This document shows positions 17,700-26,043 of a DNA stretch of 64,000 bases, in pieces. This DNA comes from Pseudoluteimonas sp047602125 (GTDB taxonomy: Bacteria; Pseudomonadota; Gammaproteobacteria; Xanthomonadales; Xanthomonadaceae), in contig JASGIB010000001.1 in assembly GCA_047602125.1 (NCBI GenBank), positions 62,001-126,000 of the forward strand, given 5' to 3'. Position 1 is the first letter of the stretch; each line of letters starts with the position of its first letter. Both the position numbers and the translations under genes were made by a program. The notes beneath the pieces are model-generated. The model was not told the origin of the DNA and searched no databases. It saw only the letters and a list, made by a program, of their open reading frames with translations.

Positions 17700-18299
17700 A
17701 TGAACGAAAAGCCTGCGCCACGCGGGCGCGGAACCGCATCGCGCTGGCCGCTGCTGGCGGGACTATGCGTCGTCCTCGTCATCCTCGGCGCGACCATCGG
17801 CCGGCGATTGCCTGTGGATGCCGATCCGCGGGAGCCTGAAGCAGCGGCGCGAACGGAAGTGCCGGCGCCAGCGCAGCCCGGGTTCCATGCGGCCAGGGCG
17901 CGCGTGCCACTCTCGCCCGAACAGCGACGGGAACGCCGGGAGGCGGCGCAGGCCGAGCAGGTGCGCAAGGGCCGGGATTTCCACGCGGCGCTTGCGGCGC
18001 GCTATGCCTCCGAACCGGTCGATGCCGCGTGGGCGAGCGCGAAGGAAGCGAAATTGCTTGCGGCGAGCGCCAGCGACGAGATCCGCAGGTTGAATGCCTT
18101 GCCCGAAAACTATCGCGCGAGCTGTCGTTCGACCGTATGCAGGATCGGCGCCGATTTCCCCAACCGCGGTGCGGTCCAGGATTGGCTGACCCTGTTTTCG
18201 ACCGGCGTCGGTAGCGAGCTGCCGAATGAGGCCTACATCGTCACCAATAACCCGGATGGCAGCGTCCACCTGGACATCATGGGGCTCGCCCGCCAGTAG
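17700..18299 (+). CDS. Membrane-anchored CRST-CRI protein, family B copy 2
   Basis: A 199-residue paralogue of the gene at 16333. It has one N-terminal membrane helix (about 17-33), a Pro/Ala/Arg-rich linker, a charged helical stretch and the C-terminal domain with SCRSTVCRIGADFP (C142, C147), DWLTLFSTGVG and NNPDGSVHLDIMG. The C-terminal 60 residues are well conserved between the two B proteins, while the linkers differ, which points to function in the periplasmic CxxxxC domain. Its function is unknown. Confidence 0.82.
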   Translation: MNEKPAPRGRGTASRWPLLAGLCVVLVILGATIGRRLPVDADPREPEAAARTEVPAPAQPGFHAARARVPLSPEQRRERREAAQAEQVRKGRDFHAALAARYASEPVDAAWASAKEAKLLAASASDEIRRLNALPENYRASCRSTVCRIGADFPNRGAVQDWLTLFSTGVGSELPNEAYIVTNNPDGSVHLDIMGLARQ

Positions 18300-18534
18300 G
18301 CGCGCCGCCGGTGCCACCCTGCGGTTCCGGATCCTTGCACATCAAGGCATCGCCTCAGGCGGGCATGCCGCCGAGGTGGTTGCTTTCGAAGATGAAGATC
18401 GTCGCTGGCCGGTTTTTCCGCGGCGGAACGTTCATCTATGCGGGGCAAGCTGGCTGCCGATAGCGGCTTGTGATGCTTTGCCCGATCCGGGTGTTGCATG
18501 CGTGCGATTCGAAAATTCCAAGGAGACGAAGAAG

Positions 18535-19050
18535 ATGAATATTTCAGCGAAAACGGCGCTTGCGACCGCGTTTTTCGGGCTGCTGCTCGGGGCGAGCCCG
18601 GCCGCATTGGCCGAGCAGTCGCATTACGTCAGCAGCAATGCCGTTGACAAATGCCAGGCGTTCACGCCGGGCGTGACCAATACCATCCGCAATCGCGTGG
18701 CAGGCGCGGAGAACGTGGGAACCCAGCCGATCGCCGTTGCCTGCACGTTCGAGCTCGCAGAAACCTATGGCTTCGGCAATGCCACGGTGGATTCGGTCGA
18801 GATCTTCCTGAAGAACGGTTCGGCGGCCGAGGTGACGATCAGTTGCACGCTGCTGCCCGGGACGAACTGGGCTGGCGACGGCGTTGGCACGCTGGTCACG
18901 CAATCCGTGACCTTGGCTTCGGGAGCATCCGGTTCAGTCGAGTACGACACCGGGGGGCCGTGGGATGTTTTTGGAATCGGCGTGAATTGCAATCTGCCGC
19001 CGCAGGGAACAATCCAGGGAACAGTGATCCGTTATCGCAACGACGCGTGA
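18535..19050 (+). CDS. Secreted 4-Cys protein, family A copy 3
   Basis: A 171-residue third member of family A. A signal peptide (ends near AALAE) is followed by CQAFTPGVTNT, then NRVAGAEN, and the four cysteines at C40, C70, C104 and C152, with a terminal CNLPPQG. The first cysteine is at residue 40 in all three copies. It has the best ribosome site of the array (AAGGAGA). The 235-bp gap before it may hold its own promoter; I see no clear gene there. It is followed by a long hairpin. Confidence 0.85.
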   Translation: MNISAKTALATAFFGLLLGASPAALAEQSHYVSSNAVDKCQAFTPGVTNTIRNRVAGAENVGTQPIAVACTFELAETYGFGNATVDSVEIFLKNGSAAEVTISCTLLPGTNWAGDGVGTLVTQSVTLASGASGSVEYDTGGPWDVFGIGVNCNLPPQGTIQGTVIRYRNDA

Positions 19051-19057
19051 TGTGAAT

Positions 19058-19085
19058 GGACGGCGGGGCAAGAACCCCGCCGTCC
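19058..19085. terminator. Hairpin between convergent genes
   Basis: An 11-bp perfect stem (GGACGGCGGGG pairing with CCCCGCCGTCC) has a 6-base loop and sits between the converging family A copy 3 and thiolase genes. There is no U-tract on either strand, so termination is likely but not certain. Confidence 0.55.
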
Positions 19086-19095
19086 GAAAGTCGGG

Positions 19096-20301
19096 TTAGA
19101 CCGCTTCGAAAATCCCCGCGGCGCCCATGCCGGTGCCGATGCACATCGTCACCATGCCGTACTTCTGCTTGCGGCGGCGCATGCCATGGACAATCGTCGC
19201 GGTGCGGATCGCGCCGGTTGCGCCGAGCGGATGGCCCAGCGCGATCGCGCCACCGAGCGGATTGACCTTCGCGGGATCGAGCTGCGAATCGCGGATCACC
19301 GCCAGCGATTGCGCGGCGAAGGCTTCGTTGAGTTCGATCCAGTCGAGCTGGTCCTTGCTCAATCCCGCCTGCTTCAGTGCCTTCGGGATCGCGGCGATCG
19401 GGCCGATACCCATCACTTCCGGCCGCACGCCGGCCACCGAGAACGAGACGAAGCGCGCGAGGGGAGTCAGGCCGTAATCCTTGATCGCCTGTTCGGAGGC
19501 CAGCAGCACCGCTGCCGCGCCGTCGCTCATCTGCGAGGAATTGCCGGCGGTGACGGTGCCGCCGAACTGGCCGTTGCGGAACACGGGTCGCAGCTTGGCG
19601 AGGCCTTCGAGCGATGAGTCCGGACGCGGACCCTCGTCGGTATCCGCGAGCACCTTCTTCAGGCGGATCGTGTTGCCGGCGAGGTCGGGCAGGTGGGCGA
19701 CGATTTCGTAGGGCGAGATTTCACCCCTGAATTCGCCGGCCTGGATCGCGGCGATGGCCTTCTGGTGCGAGGCGAGGGCGAACATGTCCTGGTCTTCGCG
19801 CGAAACCTTCCATTCCTCGGCGACCTTTTCCGCAGTGATGCCCATGCCGTAGGCAATCGCGACATGGTCGTCCTTGAACACGTTCGGCGACAACGCGACC
19901 TTGTTGCCCATCATCGGCACCATGCTCATGCTTTCGGTGCCGCCGGCCAGCATCAGGTCGGCATTGCCCATGCGGATCTGGTCGGCGGCCAGCGCGACCG
20001 CCTGCAGGCCCGAAGAACAGAAACGATTGATGGTCTGCGCGGCCACGGTGTTCGGCAGGCCGGCAAGCAGCACGCCGATGCGCGCCACGTTCATGCCTTG
20101 CTCACCCTCGGGCATCGCGCAGCCGATGATCGCGTCGTCGATGCGGTTCACGTCGATGCCCGGCGCCTGCGCGACCACGCTGCGCAGCACGTATGCCAGC
20201 ATGCCGTCGGGGCGGGTATTGCGGAACATGCCCTTCGGGGCCTTGCCGACCGGGGTACGGGTGGCGGCGACGATGTAGGCGTCTTGCAGTTGCTTGGTCA
20301 T
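19096..20301 (-). CDS. fadA: Acetyl-CoA C-acyltransferase (3-ketoacyl-CoA thiolase)
   Basis: A 401-residue thiolase for the last step of fatty-acid beta-oxidation. The acylated cysteine is C95 in INRFCSSGLQAV; the C-terminal GGAIALGHPLGATG and CIGTGMG motifs supply the His and second Cys. The ATG at 20301 gives the family N-terminus (DAYIVAATRTPVG); the frame runs far upstream into fadN antiframe sequence without similarity. It lies 20 bp after the FadN-type gene in the same operon. Confidence 0.96.
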   Translation of the reverse strand: MTKQLQDAYIVAATRTPVGKAPKGMFRNTRPDGMLAYVLRSVVAQAPGIDVNRIDDAIIGCAMPEGEQGMNVARIGVLLAGLPNTVAAQTINRFCSSGLQAVALAADQIRMGNADLMLAGGTESMSMVPMMGNKVALSPNVFKDDHVAIAYGMGITAEKVAEEWKVSREDQDMFALASHQKAIAAIQAGEFRGEISPYEIVAHLPDLAGNTIRLKKVLADTDEGPRPDSSLEGLAKLRPVFRNGQFGGTVTAGNSSQMSDGAAAVLLASEQAIKDYGLTPLARFVSFSVAGVRPEVMGIGPIAAIPKALKQAGLSKDQLDWIELNEAFAAQSLAVIRDSQLDPAKVNPLGGAIALGHPLGATGAIRTATIVHGMRRRKQKYGMVTMCIGTGMGAAGIFEAV

Positions 20302-20321
20302 GTCGATGTCCTCGTCGTCGC

Positions 20322-22697
20322 TCAATTGCGGAGCGGCTTGCCGGTCTTGAGCATGTGGGCGATGCGTTCCTGCGTCTTCGGCTGCTGCGCCAGTTCGACG
20401 AAGTGCCTGCGTTCGAGCTTCAGCAGCCAAGCCTCGTCGACGATCGCGTCGCGGTCGACATCGCCGCCGCACAGGACGGTGGCGATGCGGGTGGCGATCT
20501 CGTTGTCGTAGTCGCTGATGAAGCGGCCTTCGAGCATGTTCACCAGCATCATGCGGAACGTGGCGATGCCGACGTCGCCGGCGACGCGGATCTGGCGAGC
20601 AGGCAGGGGCGGGCGGTAGCCGCGTTCGGCGAGCGCGCGGGCCTGCGCTTTGGCGATGTGCAATTGCTCGAAGGCGTTGAACGACACCACATCTTCGCTG
20701 CGCAGCAGGCCGAGTTCCTTCGCTTCCACCGCCGAGGTTGAAACCTTGGCCATCGCGACGGTTTCGAACACGCGCTTCAGCTCGGCGAACACGTCGCCGT
20801 TCGCGCCCGCGGCATCGGATGCGCGCACGGCGAGTTCCTTGAGTCCGCCGCCGGCCGGCAGCAGGCCGACGCCGGCTTCGACGAGGCCAATGTAGCTCTC
20901 GAGGTGCGCGACGGTGCGCGCGCTGTGCATCTGGAATTCGCAGCCGCCGCCCAGCGCGAGCCCGCGCACGGCCGCGACCACCGGTACCAGCGAATACTTC
21001 ACGCGCTGGCTGGTGGCCTGGAAGTTCGCGACCATCGCCTCGAACGCGTCCACCTTGCCGGCCTGCAGCAGGCCGAGCGCGCCAGCGAGGTCGGCGCCGG
21101 CCGAGAACGGCTCCTTCGATTGCCACAGCACGAGGCCGGCGAACTTGCGCTCGGCGATGCCGATGGCTTCCTGCAGGCCGTCCAGCACCTGGTCGTTGAC
21201 CGTGTTCATCTTGGTCTTGAACGAGACCACGGCGATGTCGTCGCCGGCGTCGGCCCAGAGGCGTATGCCATCGTTCTCGAACACCATCTCGCCCGGGTCG
21301 AAGCGTTCGCCCAGCAGCGGATCCGGGAAGCGTTGTCGCTTGTACACCGGCAGCGAGGAACGCGGGAGTTTGGCGTTGCGCGCCGGGCTGTAGCTGCCTT
21401 CGGCGCCGTGCACGCCCTCGCGGCCGTCGAACACCCAGTCCGGCAGCGGCGCATTGCTCATCGCCTTGCCGGCGACGATGTCCTCGGCGATCCAGTCCGC
21501 GACCTGCTTCCAGCCCGCGGCCTGCCAGGTCTCGAACGGACCCAGCGTCCAGCCATAACCCCAGCGGATGGCGAAGTCGACATCGCGGGCAGTTTCCGCA
21601 ATGGATTCAAGCTGGTACGCGCAATAGTGGAACAAATCCCTGAATAACGCCCAGAGGAATTTCGCCTGTGGGTGTTCGCTGGCGCGGAGCCTGGCGAACT
21701 TCTCCGCCGGATCCTTGAGCTTGAGGATTTCGACCACTTCCGGCGCAGCGACGCGATCGGCGGGGCGGTAATCCTGCTTTTGCAGGTCGAGCACCACGAT
21801 GTCCTTGCCGACCTTGCGGAAGATGCCGGCGCCGGTCTTCTGCCCCAGTGCGCCCTTGGCGATCAGTGCGTCCAGCCATTTCGGCGAAGCGAAGTAGGAA
21901 TGCCACGGATCGTCGGGCAGGGTGTCGGCCATGGTCTTGATGACGTGGGCCATGGTGTCCAGCCCGACGACATCGGAGGTACGATAGGTCGCGGACTTCG
22001 GCCGGCCGATCAATGGGCCGGTCAAGGCATCGACTTCGTCGAAGCCGAGCCCGGCCTGGTGCGTATGGTGGATCGTGGCCAGGATCGAGAACACGCCGAT
22101 CCGGTTGCCGATGAAGTTGGGGGTGTCCTTCGCCCGCACCACGCCCTTGCCGAGCTGGGTGGTGAGGAAGGTTTCCAGCCCGTCGAGCACGGCAGGATCG
22201 GTCGTGCGGGCCGGGATCAGTTCGGCGAGGTGCATGTAGCGCGGCGGGTTGAAGAAATGCAGGCCGCAGAACCGGTGGCGAAGTTCTTCTGGAAGAACCT
22301 CCGCCAAGGCATTGATTCCCAAGCCGGAAGTATTGCTCGCGAGGATCGTATGCGCCGGCACGAACGGGGCGATCTTCTTGTACAGGTCCTGCTTCCAGTC
22401 CATGCGTTCGGCGATGGCCTCGATGACCAGGTCGCAGCCCTTGAGCAGTTCCAGCCCGCTGTCGTAATTGGCCGGGACGATGGCTTCGGCCAATCCCTTG
22501 CCGGCGAGCGGAGCGGGGGAGAGCTTGCCCAGGTTGGCGATGGCCTTGAGCACCACGCCGTTCGGATCGCCTTCCTTGGCGGCAAGGTCGAACAGCACGG
22601 TGTCTACGCCCGCATTCGTCAGGTGCGCGGCGATCTGCGCGCCCATCACCCCGGCGCCGAGCACCGCGGCACGGCGTACAAGTAATTTCTCAGGCAT
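20322..22697 (-). CDS. fadN: 3-hydroxyacyl-CoA dehydrogenase / enoyl-CoA hydratase fusion (FadN-type)
   Basis: A 791-residue bifunctional beta-oxidation enzyme. The NAD-binding dehydrogenase comes first (GAGVMGAQ at 14-21), followed by its C-terminal domains, and the crotonase-type hydratase is at the C-terminal end (VAAVRGLALGGGCE). This order is the reverse of E. coli FadB and matches B. subtilis FadN in layout and length. The ATG at 22697 has an AAGGA site; an upstream start would run into psrA. The thiolase follows. Confidence 0.94.
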   Translation of the reverse strand: MPEKLLVRRAAVLGAGVMGAQIAAHLTNAGVDTVLFDLAAKEGDPNGVVLKAIANLGKLSPAPLAGKGLAEAIVPANYDSGLELLKGCDLVIEAIAERMDWKQDLYKKIAPFVPAHTILASNTSGLGINALAEVLPEELRHRFCGLHFFNPPRYMHLAELIPARTTDPAVLDGLETFLTTQLGKGVVRAKDTPNFIGNRIGVFSILATIHHTHQAGLGFDEVDALTGPLIGRPKSATYRTSDVVGLDTMAHVIKTMADTLPDDPWHSYFASPKWLDALIAKGALGQKTGAGIFRKVGKDIVVLDLQKQDYRPADRVAAPEVVEILKLKDPAEKFARLRASEHPQAKFLWALFRDLFHYCAYQLESIAETARDVDFAIRWGYGWTLGPFETWQAAGWKQVADWIAEDIVAGKAMSNAPLPDWVFDGREGVHGAEGSYSPARNAKLPRSSLPVYKRQRFPDPLLGERFDPGEMVFENDGIRLWADAGDDIAVVSFKTKMNTVNDQVLDGLQEAIGIAERKFAGLVLWQSKEPFSAGADLAGALGLLQAGKVDAFEAMVANFQATSQRVKYSLVPVVAAVRGLALGGGCEFQMHSARTVAHLESYIGLVEAGVGLLPAGGGLKELAVRASDAAGANGDVFAELKRVFETVAMAKVSTSAVEAKELGLLRSEDVVSFNAFEQLHIAKAQARALAERGYRPPLPARQIRVAGDVGIATFRMMLVNMLEGRFISDYDNEIATRIATVLCGGDVDRDAIVDEAWLLKLERRHFVELAQQPKTQERIAHMLKTGKPLRN

Positions 22698-22728
22698 ATT
22701 CTGCAAATCCTTGATGGATATGAATTCG

Positions 22729-23358
22729 TTATTCGACCGGATCGGCACGCAGGCCGGCGGCGGCGAAGCGGATCAGTTCCTCTGCGGCATGGCTGCGGTG
22801 CGAGGTTTCGGTCACGCCGGAAGGCCGCTTGATCAGGCCGAAATCGGCCATCGCGTAGGTCAGGGCGCCGGAGAGGAAGTCGAGGCGCCAGTACAGCGCC
22901 TCCTTGCCGAGTTCGGGCACGCATCGGGCGATCGCCTTGGCGAAGTCGCGCAGCACGTGGCCGTACTGGTCGGACAGGAACTTGCGCAGGCCGTCGTTCT
23001 TCTCGGCGTAGGCGCGGGCGATCACGCGGATGAAGGCGCCGCCGCCATGGCGGTCCTGCGACATCGCCAGCGCCGGCTTCACGAACGCGGCCAGGATCGG
23101 TTCGAGCTCGCCGGGCTGGCGTTCGATCGCCTCGTGCAGGGCGGCGATGCGCTGCGCGCTCATCACGTCCATGCGCCGGCGGAACACCTCGTTGATGAGG
23201 TTGTCCTTGCTGCCGAAGTGGTAGTTGACCGCGGCGATGTTGACGTCGGCGCGGCTGGTCACCTCGCGCAGGGAGGTGCCGGCGAAGCCGTGCTGTGCGA
23301 AGAGTTCCTCGGCCGCGCCGAGGATCCGGTCCTTGGTCGAGAACTGCACGCCTGCCAT
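22729..23358 (-). CDS. psrA: TetR-family regulator, PsrA/FadR-like
   Basis: A 209-residue repressor with an N-terminal TetR helix-turn-helix (TKDRILGAAEELFAQHGF, then AAVNYHFGSKDNL) and a helical ligand domain. PsrA-type TetR regulators sense acyl-CoA or fatty acid and repress beta-oxidation genes. The gene is the first of the fadN-fadA operon and has a consensus PsrA box just upstream, so autoregulation and control of the operon are expected. ATG 23358 has an AGGAG site; a TTG 18 bases upstream is less likely because it lies inside the operator. Confidence 0.9.
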   Translation of the reverse strand: MAGVQFSTKDRILGAAEELFAQHGFAGTSLREVTSRADVNIAAVNYHFGSKDNLINEVFRRRMDVMSAQRIAALHEAIERQPGELEPILAAFVKPALAMSQDRHGGGAFIRVIARAYAEKNDGLRKFLSDQYGHVLRDFAKAIARCVPELGKEALYWRLDFLSGALTYAMADFGLIKRPSGVTETSHRSHAAEELIRFAAAGLRADPVE

Positions 23359-23371
23359 CGCCCGCTCCTGA

Positions 23372-23389
23372 ATCAAACGATTGTTTGAT
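23372..23389. promoter_or_regulatory. PsrA-type operator upstream of psrA-fadN-fadA
   Basis: The inverted repeat ATCAAAC-GATT-GTTTGAT contains CAAAC-N4-GTTTG, which fits the published PsrA consensus (G/C)AAAC(N2-4)GTTT(G/C). It lies 14 bases before the chosen psrA start on the minus strand, in the region where promoter and ribosome site must be, so bound repressor would block the whole operon. Confidence 0.85.
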
Positions 23390-23481
23390 CGTAGCGTGCC
23401 GCGCCGGCGCCGGCAAGCGCATCGAAGGCAGGTGCAAACGACCCCGGCGAACCGGTAGAATTACCAGCAGCCATATCGGCT

Positions 23482-23507
23482 AAACCCGCGTTCCTACGCG
23501 GGTTTTT
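23482..23507 (+). terminator. Orphan intrinsic terminator upstream of ndk
   Basis: A 9-bp stem (AAACCCGCG pairing with CGCGGGTTT) with a 6-base loop and a T5 run is oriented toward ndk. No gene on the plus strand precedes it, because psrA is divergent. It could end a short leader or small RNA starting in the 23390-23480 gap, or attenuate ndk. Confidence 0.75.
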
Positions 23508-23568
23508 CTGTTATCCTCGGGCACGGAAAGGGACATTTCCGCGGCCCGCCTGACCGGAGAAATTCCCC

Positions 23569-23997
23569 ATGGCGCTGGAGCGCACCCTGTCGATCGTCAA
23601 GCCCGATGCCGTCGCCAAGAACGTCGTCGGCGAAATCTATTCGCGCTTCGAGAAGAACGGCCTGAAGGTCGTCGCCGCGAAGATGAAGCAACTCTCGAAG
23701 CAGGAAGCCGAAGGCTTCTATGCCGTGCATCGCGAACGCCCGTTCTTCAACGCGCTGGTCAACTTCATGATCTCCGGCCCGGTGATGGTGCAGGTGCTCG
23801 AAGGCGACAACGCGGTGCTGAAGAACCGCGAGCTGATGGGCGCGACCAATCCGAAGGAAGCGGCGGCCGGCACGATCCGCGCCGACTTCGCCGACAGCAT
23901 TGATGCGAACGCGGTGCACGGTTCGGATTCGCTGGAGAACGCGGCGATCGAGATCGCCTACTTCTTCCCGGCCACCGACGTCTACGCTGGCCGCTGA
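23569..23997 (+). CDS. ndk: Nucleoside diphosphate kinase
   Basis: A 142-residue enzyme that transfers the gamma phosphate of ATP to nucleoside diphosphates. The phosphorylated His is H117 in NAVHGSDS; the family start MALERTLSIVKPDAV and the GATNPKEAAAGTIR motif are intact. A GGAG site precedes the ATG. rlmN follows 11 bp downstream, as in xanthomonads and E. coli. Confidence 0.98.
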   Translation: MALERTLSIVKPDAVAKNVVGEIYSRFEKNGLKVVAAKMKQLSKQEAEGFYAVHRERPFFNALVNFMISGPVMVQVLEGDNAVLKNRELMGATNPKEAAAGTIRADFADSIDANAVHGSDSLENAAIEIAYFFPATDVYAGR

Positions 23998-24008
23998 GTC
24001 CAAGTTCG

Positions 24009-25238
24009 ATGAGCGAAACGCGCGCCCCGGCCATCGACATCGCCCTTCTCGGCGATGCCTCGGCGCGCGCGACCGCGACCGCAACGGCGGCTCCGGCCGC
24101 CGGCCGCACCAACATCTTCGATTTCGACCGTGCGTCGCTCGAGGCGTTCTTCGAGCAGGAACTCGGCGAGAAGAAGTTCCGCGCGCACCAGGTGATGAAG
24201 TGGATCCATCACCGCCATGCCACGGATTTCGGGCAGATGACCGACCTCGGCAAGGCCTTGCGGGCCAAGCTCGAGGAACGCGCGGTCGTGCATGCGCCGC
24301 AAGTCGTCTTCGACAAGGCTTCGACCGACGGCACGCACAAGTGGCTGCTCGGCATGGACCCGAAGAACGCCATCGAAACCGTCTATATCCCGGACAAGGG
24401 GCGCGGCACGCTGTGCGTGTCCTCACAGGTCGGCTGCGCGCTGAACTGCCAGTTCTGCTCGACCGCCACGCAGGGTTTCAACCGCAACCTCTCGACCGCC
24501 GAGATCATCGGCCAGGTCTGGGTGGCGGCGCGCCACCTCGGCAACGTCCCGCACCAGCAGCGCAGGCTCACCAACGTGGTGATGATGGGCATGGGCGAGC
24601 CGCTGGCGAACTTCGACAACGTCGTGCGCGCGATGGGCATCATGCGCGACGACCTCGGCTACGGCCTGGCCAACAAGCGCGTGACGTTGTCCACCGCCGG
24701 CATGGTGCCGATGATCGACAGGCTCGGCGAAGTTGCCGACGTGTCGCTGGCGGTGTCGCTGCATGCGCCCAACGACGAACTGCGCAGCGAACTCGTCCCG
24801 CTGAACAGGAAATACCCGATCGCCGAACTGATGGACGCCTGCGTCCGCTACGCGCTGCGCAAGCGCGGTACGTCGGTGACGTTCGAATACACACTGATGA
24901 AAGGCGTGAACGACCAGCCCGTGCACGCGCGGGAGCTGGTGAAGCTGCTGCGCGAATTCGATCGCCGCGTGCAGATGAAGGATGCGGCCAAGGTCAACCT
25001 GATCCCGTTCAACCCGTTCCCGGGCACGCGTTTCGAACGCCCGGACGACATGGCCATCCGCGCGTTCCAGAAGCAACTCAACAACGCCGGGATGATCGCG
25101 CCGGTACGGCGCACCCGCGGCGACGACATCGATGCCGCCTGCGGCCAGCTCAAGGGCCAGGTGATGGACCGCACCCGGCGTTCGGCCGAATTCCGCAAGC
25201 GCCTTCAGGCCACGGGGGCGCGCGATGCGGCTGCGTGA
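24009..25238 (+). CDS. rlmN: Dual-specificity rRNA/tRNA adenine-C2 methyltransferase
   Basis: A 409-residue radical-SAM enzyme that methylates C2 of A2503 in 23S rRNA and A37 in some tRNAs. The iron-sulfur cysteines are C143, C147 and C150 (GCALNCQFC), and MMGMGEPLANFDNV is the family motif. It is about 25 residues longer at the N-terminus than E. coli RlmN because of an Ala/Thr-rich stretch before NIFDFDRASLEAFF. The C-terminal end overlaps the pilF start by 14 bp. Confidence 0.97.
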   Translation: MSETRAPAIDIALLGDASARATATATAAPAAGRTNIFDFDRASLEAFFEQELGEKKFRAHQVMKWIHHRHATDFGQMTDLGKALRAKLEERAVVHAPQVVFDKASTDGTHKWLLGMDPKNAIETVYIPDKGRGTLCVSSQVGCALNCQFCSTATQGFNRNLSTAEIIGQVWVAARHLGNVPHQQRRLTNVVMMGMGEPLANFDNVVRAMGIMRDDLGYGLANKRVTLSTAGMVPMIDRLGEVADVSLAVSLHAPNDELRSELVPLNRKYPIAELMDACVRYALRKRGTSVTFEYTLMKGVNDQPVHARELVKLLREFDRRVQMKDAAKVNLIPFNPFPGTRFERPDDMAIRAFQKQLNNAGMIAPVRRTRGDDIDAACGQLKGQVMDRTRRSAEFRKRLQATGARDAAA

Positions 25239-26043
25239 ATCCGTGGCGTTCGTCGTGCTGGCCTGCCTGCTCGTGGGGGGCTGTTCTCGCCTGAGCTTCA
25301 TCAAGCCGAGCACGAAGCGCGGCGGGTATACCCAGGTCACGCCGGACTACGACGTTCGCCAGAACGACGACGACAAGCGCCGGGTCGCGGTGCTCAATGC
25401 GCTGGGCCTGGCTGGCGTGGCGTTGCAGCGGGGCGATCTCGCCTCCGCCGAAGCCCAGGCGCGCGCCGCACTCAAGGCCGATCCGAAGTCCGCGGACGCC
25501 TACACCGTGCTGGCGGTGATCGCCGGACAACGTGGACAACGCGACCTGGCCGGCAGCAATTACGCGAAGGCGGTGCAACTGGCCCCCCGCGACGGCGATA
25601 CCTTGAACAATTACGGTGCCTGGCTGTGCGCCAACGGCCGTGCCGCCGAATCGCTGGCGCAGTTCAGCGCTGCCCTGCAGGATCCCGCCTATGCCACGCC
25701 GGCGGCTGCCCTCGGCAATGCAGGCGCGTGCGCGCTGCGCGCCGGCCAATCCGGGGCCGCCGAGGAAAATCTGCGACGCGCATTGCAGTTCGACCCCAAC
25801 AACGTCGCTGCGCTTGGCGCGATGGCGCAACTGCGTTTCAATCAGGCGCAATACCTCGACGCGCGCGCGTTCATGCAGCGGAGGCTGGTCGCCGCACCGG
25901 CGGACCGGGACGCGCTGATGCTGGCGGCGCAGATCGAGGACCGGATGGGCGACGCGGCGGCTGCCGCGCGTTACCGGCAATTGATTCCAGGCACCCAGTC
26001 GCCGCCGGGGAACGGCGACCCGAATGGAGCAGGCGGGCAGTGA
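25225..26043 (+). CDS. pilF: Type IV pilus biogenesis lipoprotein PilF/PilW
   Basis: A 272-residue TPR lipoprotein, the pilotin that takes the PilQ secretin to the outer membrane. The signal peptide ends in a lipobox-like LLVGGC, and the mature protein is built of TPR helices (NALGLAGVALQRGDLASAE, then NNYGAWLCANGRAAESLAQF). It ends in a Pro/Gly/Asn-rich tail. The stop overlaps the rodZ GTG by 4 bp. The rlmN-pilF-rodZ order is conserved in Gammaproteobacteria. Confidence 0.93.
   Translation: MRLRESVAFVVLACLLVGGCSRLSFIKPSTKRGGYTQVTPDYDVRQNDDDKRRVAVLNALGLAGVALQRGDLASAEAQARAALKADPKSADAYTVLAVIAGQRGQRDLAGSNYAKAVQLAPRDGDTLNNYGAWLCANGRAAESLAQFSAALQDPAYATPAAALGNAGACALRAGQSGAAEENLRRALQFDPNNVAALGAMAQLRFNQAQYLDARAFMQRRLVAAPADRDALMLAAQIEDRMGDAAAAARYRQLIPGTQSPPGNGDPNGAGGQ

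Noticed and set aside
18300..18534. An extra small gene between family B copy 2 and family A copy 3
   Set aside because: The open frame that runs through has no start with a ribosome site and no similarity to either family; it is more likely a promoter region.
15718..19050. CRISPR array or short tandem repeats in the A-B locus
   Set aside because: The repetition is at the protein level between diverged genes; no short regular DNA repeats with spacers exist here or elsewhere in the window.
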